From NCBI GenBank assembly GCA_050730675.1, contig JBOHNM010000095.1, positions 1 to 16,263 of the forward strand: DNA of 16,263 nucleotides. The letters are read 5' to 3'. Both the position numbers and the translations under genes were made by a program. Numbering within the stretch: the stretch's first letter is position 1; each line of letters starts with the position of its first letter. This document shows, in pieces, positions 13,630 to 16,263 of the stretch. The notes beneath the pieces are model-generated. The model was not told the origin of the DNA, did no database searches, and worked only from the letters and a program-made list of their open reading frames with translations. The DNA comes from JBOHNM01 sp050730675 (GTDB taxonomy: Bacteria; Planctomycetota; Phycisphaerae; Phycisphaerales; UBA1924).

Positions 13630-14025
13630 ATGCGCACCAGCACCCGGCACATCGTGGGCGGCTTCGCCGCCGGTCTCTTCACCGCCGCTGCCTTCGCCGC
13701 GATGCTTGGTTTCCATCAGCAGTCATCGCCGCCGAAGATCGATCCGCGCATCGAGGCGCTGATGCGCGACATCCGCGGCGCCGAGGACGCTCTCGCCGAG
13801 GCCGAGACGCAGGTGAAGTTCTGGCAGCAGGAGTTCGTCTCACAGGACACCGAGGTCTCGCGCTGCCAGGCAGACGCCGAAGGCAGCCCCTGCATGGCCT
13901 TCTTCCTCGACCGCGCCAAGGGCCTCTCCAACCGCGCCGCCCACTCCGCCCTCGACGCTCGCCTCCGCCAGGCCCTCTGCGCCCGCAAGGTCGCGGCCCT
14001 CAAAGCCGACCTCGCCGCCCCGTAA
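13630..14025 (+). CDS. small membrane-anchored coiled-coil protein
   Basis: This is a 131-residue protein of no family I recognise. Residues 8-28 (IVGGFAAGLFTAAAFAAMLGF) are a single hydrophobic segment, either an anchor or an uncleaved export signal. From about 37 to 130 the chain is almost all charged, Ala-rich helix (IDPRIEALMRDIRGAEDALAE onward), suited to a coiled coil. Three Cys (79, 88, 117) flank a short break (GSPCMAFF), which could form a disulfide that pins a helical hairpin if the domain is outside the cytoplasm. It has its own promoter-like and SD sequences and converges on rodA. An envelope or cell-shape link is only suggested by proximity, since the two genes are not in one operon. 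Confidence 0.7.
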   Translation: MRTSTRHIVGGFAAGLFTAAAFAAMLGFHQQSSPPKIDPRIEALMRDIRGAEDALAEAETQVKFWQQEFVSQDTEVSRCQADAEGSPCMAFFLDRAKGLSNRAAHSALDARLRQALCARKVAALKADLAAP

Positions 14026-14146
14026 CACAACTGCCTGACTCAGCCCAAGCCCCGACCATTTCCGCCCGCCGTCGCCGCGCGCCGACAAACCAAGCCGGGC
14101 GCAGCGGTGATCCCGCGTTCCCTCTTCCGCTTTCCCTCTCTTCTCC

Positions 14147-14210
14147 CTCTGTGTTCTCTGTGTACAAACCGCGGCTGCCTTAACTCTGTGTACTCTGCCT
14201 GCTCTGTGGT
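14147..14210. repeat. 9-bp CTCTGTG iterations between convergent genes
   Basis: Five 9-mers occur in two phased blocks: CTCTGTGTT (14147) and CTCTGTGTA (14156); then after 19 bp CTCTGTGTA (14184), CTCTGCCTG (14193) and CTCTGTGGT (14202), followed by AAAAC. The array fills the end of the 202-bp gap just before the rodA stop codon. Similar short iterated strings are familiar from intergenic DNA of several phyla, but I know of no assigned function. No strong hairpin forms. Confidence 0.65.
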
Positions 14211-14227
14211 AAAACGGGCTCGCCGGA

Positions 14228-15433
14228 TCAATCCCCGAACTCGAATGTCGGCCTCGACATCCGCGCCGGTTTGCGCATCGCCACCGACACGATCAGCCCG
14301 GTGATCACCCACATCGCCAGCATGCTCGTGCCGCCGTAGCTGACGAACGGCAGCGTCAGGCCCACGATCGGCAGGATCCCCACCACCATCGCGGTGTTCA
14401 CCACCACCTGCGCCATCACCATTGTCGCCAGCCCCACGATCACCAGCCGCGCCCAGCCGTCCTTGGTGATCGCGGCCGTGGCCAATGCGCCCAGCGTCCA
14501 CATCGCGTAGAGCGCGAACATCCCCAGCGCGCCCACCAGCCCGAACCGCGCCGTCAGCACCGCGAAGACCATGTCGTTGTGCCGCTCGGGCAGCGCCGAG
14601 TACCTCACCAGCGCCCGCGCCTTCTCCTCGGCGATCCCCCCCGCTTCGCCCGCGCCCGTCAGCATCACCCCGGTCCGCTGCTGGAAGGCGTTGTCGTCGG
14701 GCTGCTTCTTGTCATCTTTTAACTGCGTCACCAGGCTGATGATCCGCTGCTGCTGGTACGGCTTGAGCAGCGGGTACGCCGCCGGCGCCGCCAGCGCCCC
14801 CGCCAGCATCACCACCGCCAGGTGGTTCAGCCTCGCCCCCGCGGCGATCAAAATCGCGAAGATCGCCGGCAGGAACAGCAGCGCGACCCCCAGGTCCGGC
14901 TCGAGGCAGATGAGCCCGATCGGCACAAATGTGAGCAGCGCCGGCGGGATCAGCCCCGTGAGCGTCCGGTGGTTCTTGCGGAACCGCAGGTAGTCCGCCG
15001 CGACCAGCACGAAGGCGATTTTGGCCATCTCCGACGGCTGGAAGTCCGTGAACCCCAGGTCGATCCACGCCCTCACGCCGTTGCGCGGGCGCACGATCGA
15101 ACTCGGCACCCACGGCACCAGCAGAAAGACCAAGAGCGCCATCGACACGAAGAACGCCGGCCACGCCAGCATTCTCACCACTCGGAAGTTGGGCACACAG
15201 ATCATCGCCGCGGCGACCAATCCGATCCCCAGGAACACTCCCTGACGGATGGCCCGGCCCGACAGTTCCGACAGGTGCTCGGGGGCCGTTACCTGCGAAC
15301 CAACGTCGATCGCGTAGATCCCCATCGCCGAGAGCCCAAGCCCCGCCGCCACGCACAGCCAGCCCCAATGGAACAGCGTCGAGTCCGGCCCGAACAGCCG
15401 CTCTACAACGGATTTGTGTCTTGCTCCGGTCAC
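14228..15433 (-). CDS. rodA: RodA, SEDS-family peptidoglycan glycosyltransferase
   Basis: This is a 401-residue multi-pass membrane protein of the shape/elongation/division/sporulation family, which polymerises lipid II into glycan strands with its partner PBP2. Family marks: RAWIDLG (121-127), PSEMAKIAFVLVAADYL (133-149), CLEPDLG (176-182), LPERHNDMVFAV (281-292, where Asp287 aligns with the catalytic Asp), and LPIVGLTLPFVSYGGTSML (354-372). The start is GTG 15433, overlapping the stop of the PBP2 gene as GTGA, with GGAG 8 nt upstream; the pair is thus translationally coupled. The loop before LPERH (about 235-280) is unusual: the common QS...SGG..G.G region reads FQQRTGVMLTGAGEAGG with an acidic/Lys insert. 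TARFG stands where most members have an acidic pair. Function as RodA, not FtsW, rests on the PBP2 neighbour. Confidence 0.92.
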   Translation of the reverse strand: MTGARHKSVVERLFGPDSTLFHWGWLCVAAGLGLSAMGIYAIDVGSQVTAPEHLSELSGRAIRQGVFLGIGLVAAAMICVPNFRVVRMLAWPAFFVSMALLVFLLVPWVPSSIVRPRNGVRAWIDLGFTDFQPSEMAKIAFVLVAADYLRFRKNHRTLTGLIPPALLTFVPIGLICLEPDLGVALLFLPAIFAILIAAGARLNHLAVVMLAGALAAPAAYPLLKPYQQQRIISLVTQLKDDKKQPDDNAFQQRTGVMLTGAGEAGGIAEEKARALVRYSALPERHNDMVFAVLTARFGLVGALGMFALYAMWTLGALATAAITKDGWARLVIVGLATMVMAQVVVNTAMVVGILPIVGLTLPFVSYGGTSMLAMWVITGLIVSVAMRKPARMSRPTFEFGD

Positions 15434-16263
15434 GGGGCCGCTCCGCCCGCGTCCTGGGGCGTCACGCCGGAGCTGAGGTAGCCCTCTTCGACCAGGGCCC
15501 GCAGGACCTGGTTGCAGATGGGTCCGGAGACCTTGCCGCCCGAGCCGCCGTTCTCGACGACCAGGGCCACCGCGTACTTGGGGCGATCGTCCTGCCGATC
15601 CCCCGCGAGCACGACGAACCAGGCGTGATCGAGGGTGATCTTGTTGCCGTGCTCGTCGACCAGGTCCCTGCCGGTGACCGGATCGATCACGCGGTGGCCG
15701 CTGTCGGCGGTGCCGCTCTTGCCCCACACGTGCACGCCCGGCACGTTGAAGACCTTCTCGTTGCGCTTCACGCCGTCGTCATCATCCACGACGATGTGGT
15801 ATCCCGTCCCACCCTCCTCGCCGACAGAACGTTCCAGTCCCCGCAGCCCCAGCGTCACCGCACGCTGGTTCAGGCGCAGGTCCTCGCCGGCCGCGGGGTC
15901 GTCTATCCGCATCCGCGGCAGGATCCGCACGCCGCGCCGCGCGATCGTCGCGTAGGCATCGGCGGCGTGCAGGGGCGTCCAGGCAATCGGCCCCTGCCCG
16001 ATCCCCATCATGATGCTCTCGCTGGGCGTGACGCCGCGGCGGACCCACTCGCCGTCCTTCTTGGTCGCCATCGGCTCGGCGCGCCCCTCGAACTGCGGGC
16101 CGACGCCCAGGTCCGGGTGCTTGATCCCCGCTCCGTCACCGACGCCGAACCTGCCGAACCACTCGGTGATCCGCTCGGGCCCGAGCTTCTGCCCCAGGGT
16201 GAAGAAGAAGATGTTGCACGAGCGCATGAGCGCCTCGGTCGCCTCGAGCGAGGCGCTCATGCG
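15430..16263 (-). CDS. mrdA: penicillin-binding protein 2, C-terminal part (cut by window edge)
   Basis: The C-terminal 277 or so residues of a class B transpeptidase are present; the reading frame runs off the right edge, so the N-terminus, membrane anchor and the SxxK nucleophile motif are outside the window. Visible motifs are the SxN triad as Ser-Cys-Asn in MRSCNIFFFTLGQKLG, the GIGQGPIAWTPLHAADAYATIA stretch (split here as GIGQG and PLHAADAYA), and the KSGTA motif (VWGKSGTADSG), the variant also used by E. coli PBP2. HAWFVVLAGD follows as expected. The ATG at 16260 is internal, not a start. The protein cross-links side-wall peptidoglycan in the periplasm together with RodA, whose gene overlaps its stop codon by 4 nt. 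An FtsI identity is less likely given this partner. Confidence 0.92.
   Translation of the reverse strand, partial: RMSASLEATEALMRSCNIFFFTLGQKLGPERITEWFGRFGVGDGAGIKHPDLGVGPQFEGRAEPMATKKDGEWVRRGVTPSESIMMGIGQGPIAWTPLHAADAYATIARRGVRILPRMRIDDPAAGEDLRLNQRAVTLGLRGLERSVGEEGGTGYHIVVDDDDGVKRNEKVFNVPGVHVWGKSGTADSGHRVIDPVTGRDLVDEHGNKITLDHAWFVVLAGDRQDDRPKYAVALVVENGGSGGKVSGPICNQVLRALVEEGYLSSGVTPQDAGGAAP

Overview
The window is GC-rich throughout and codes densely on both strands. It reads as chromosome from a Planctomycetota bacterium, most likely of the Phycisphaerae. The support is: three secreted proteins ending in the cysteine-bracketed 'GC-type' dockerin-like tail common in that class; a PEP-CTERM-like protein with a PGPG/hydrophobic/RRRR tail; two HAF-repeat proteins; a small zinc-ribbon membrane protein; and a PBP2-RodA pair. 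The lineage call is inference from protein families, since no rRNA or marker tree is available here. I see no phage, transposase, CRISPR array, tRNA or rRNA. No stretch longer than 300 bases lacks a gene; the longest gap is 832-1105.

Layout. 142-831 (+) is an Fn3-like protein of unknown role. A strong intrinsic terminator (1019-1058) separates it from a small cytoplasmic-looking protein ending in PWWKFWA (1106-1561, +). Facing that gene is a secreted coiled-coil protein with LTxEQ motifs (1589-2962, -), which diverges from a zinc-ribbon membrane protein (3181-3933, +). Next comes a block of surface or secreted proteins: a beta-helix-like dockerin protein (4063-5598, +), a PEP-CTERM-like protein (5694-6422, -), a HAF/dockerin protein (6638-7936, +), a DUF3300 protein with a very long glycine-rich tail (7943-9832, -) and a second HAF/dockerin protein (10009-11322, -). 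After this come rsmG (11434-12174, -), a divergent hydrolase-like/SnoaL-like fusion (12200-13414, +) and a membrane-anchored coiled-coil protein (13630-14025, +). The right edge holds the end of an elongasome operon, pbp2 (cut by the window edge) followed by rodA (14228-16263, -).

Functionally the window mixes core genes (rsmG methylating 16S rRNA; PBP2-RodA building side-wall peptidoglycan) with a run of exported proteins carrying two kinds of C-terminal sorting or anchoring tail. The transcription pattern is mostly single genes, convergent or divergent, with the PBP2-RodA pair the only clear operon. Translation starts look mixed: several genes have a canonical GGAGG 5-6 nt before the start, while at least two have none but carry a TANNNT box 7 nt before the ATG, as in leaderless transcripts.

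Most notable points: (1) the alpha/beta-hydrolase-like protein has alanine where the nucleophile serine should be and is fused to a SnoaL-like domain; (2) both HAF proteins contain seven repeats of 41-56 residues, suggesting seven-bladed beta-propellers carried on a dockerin-like tail; (3) short 8-9 bp iterated motifs sit in the gaps between convergent genes. I found no complete new defence or metabolic system in the window.
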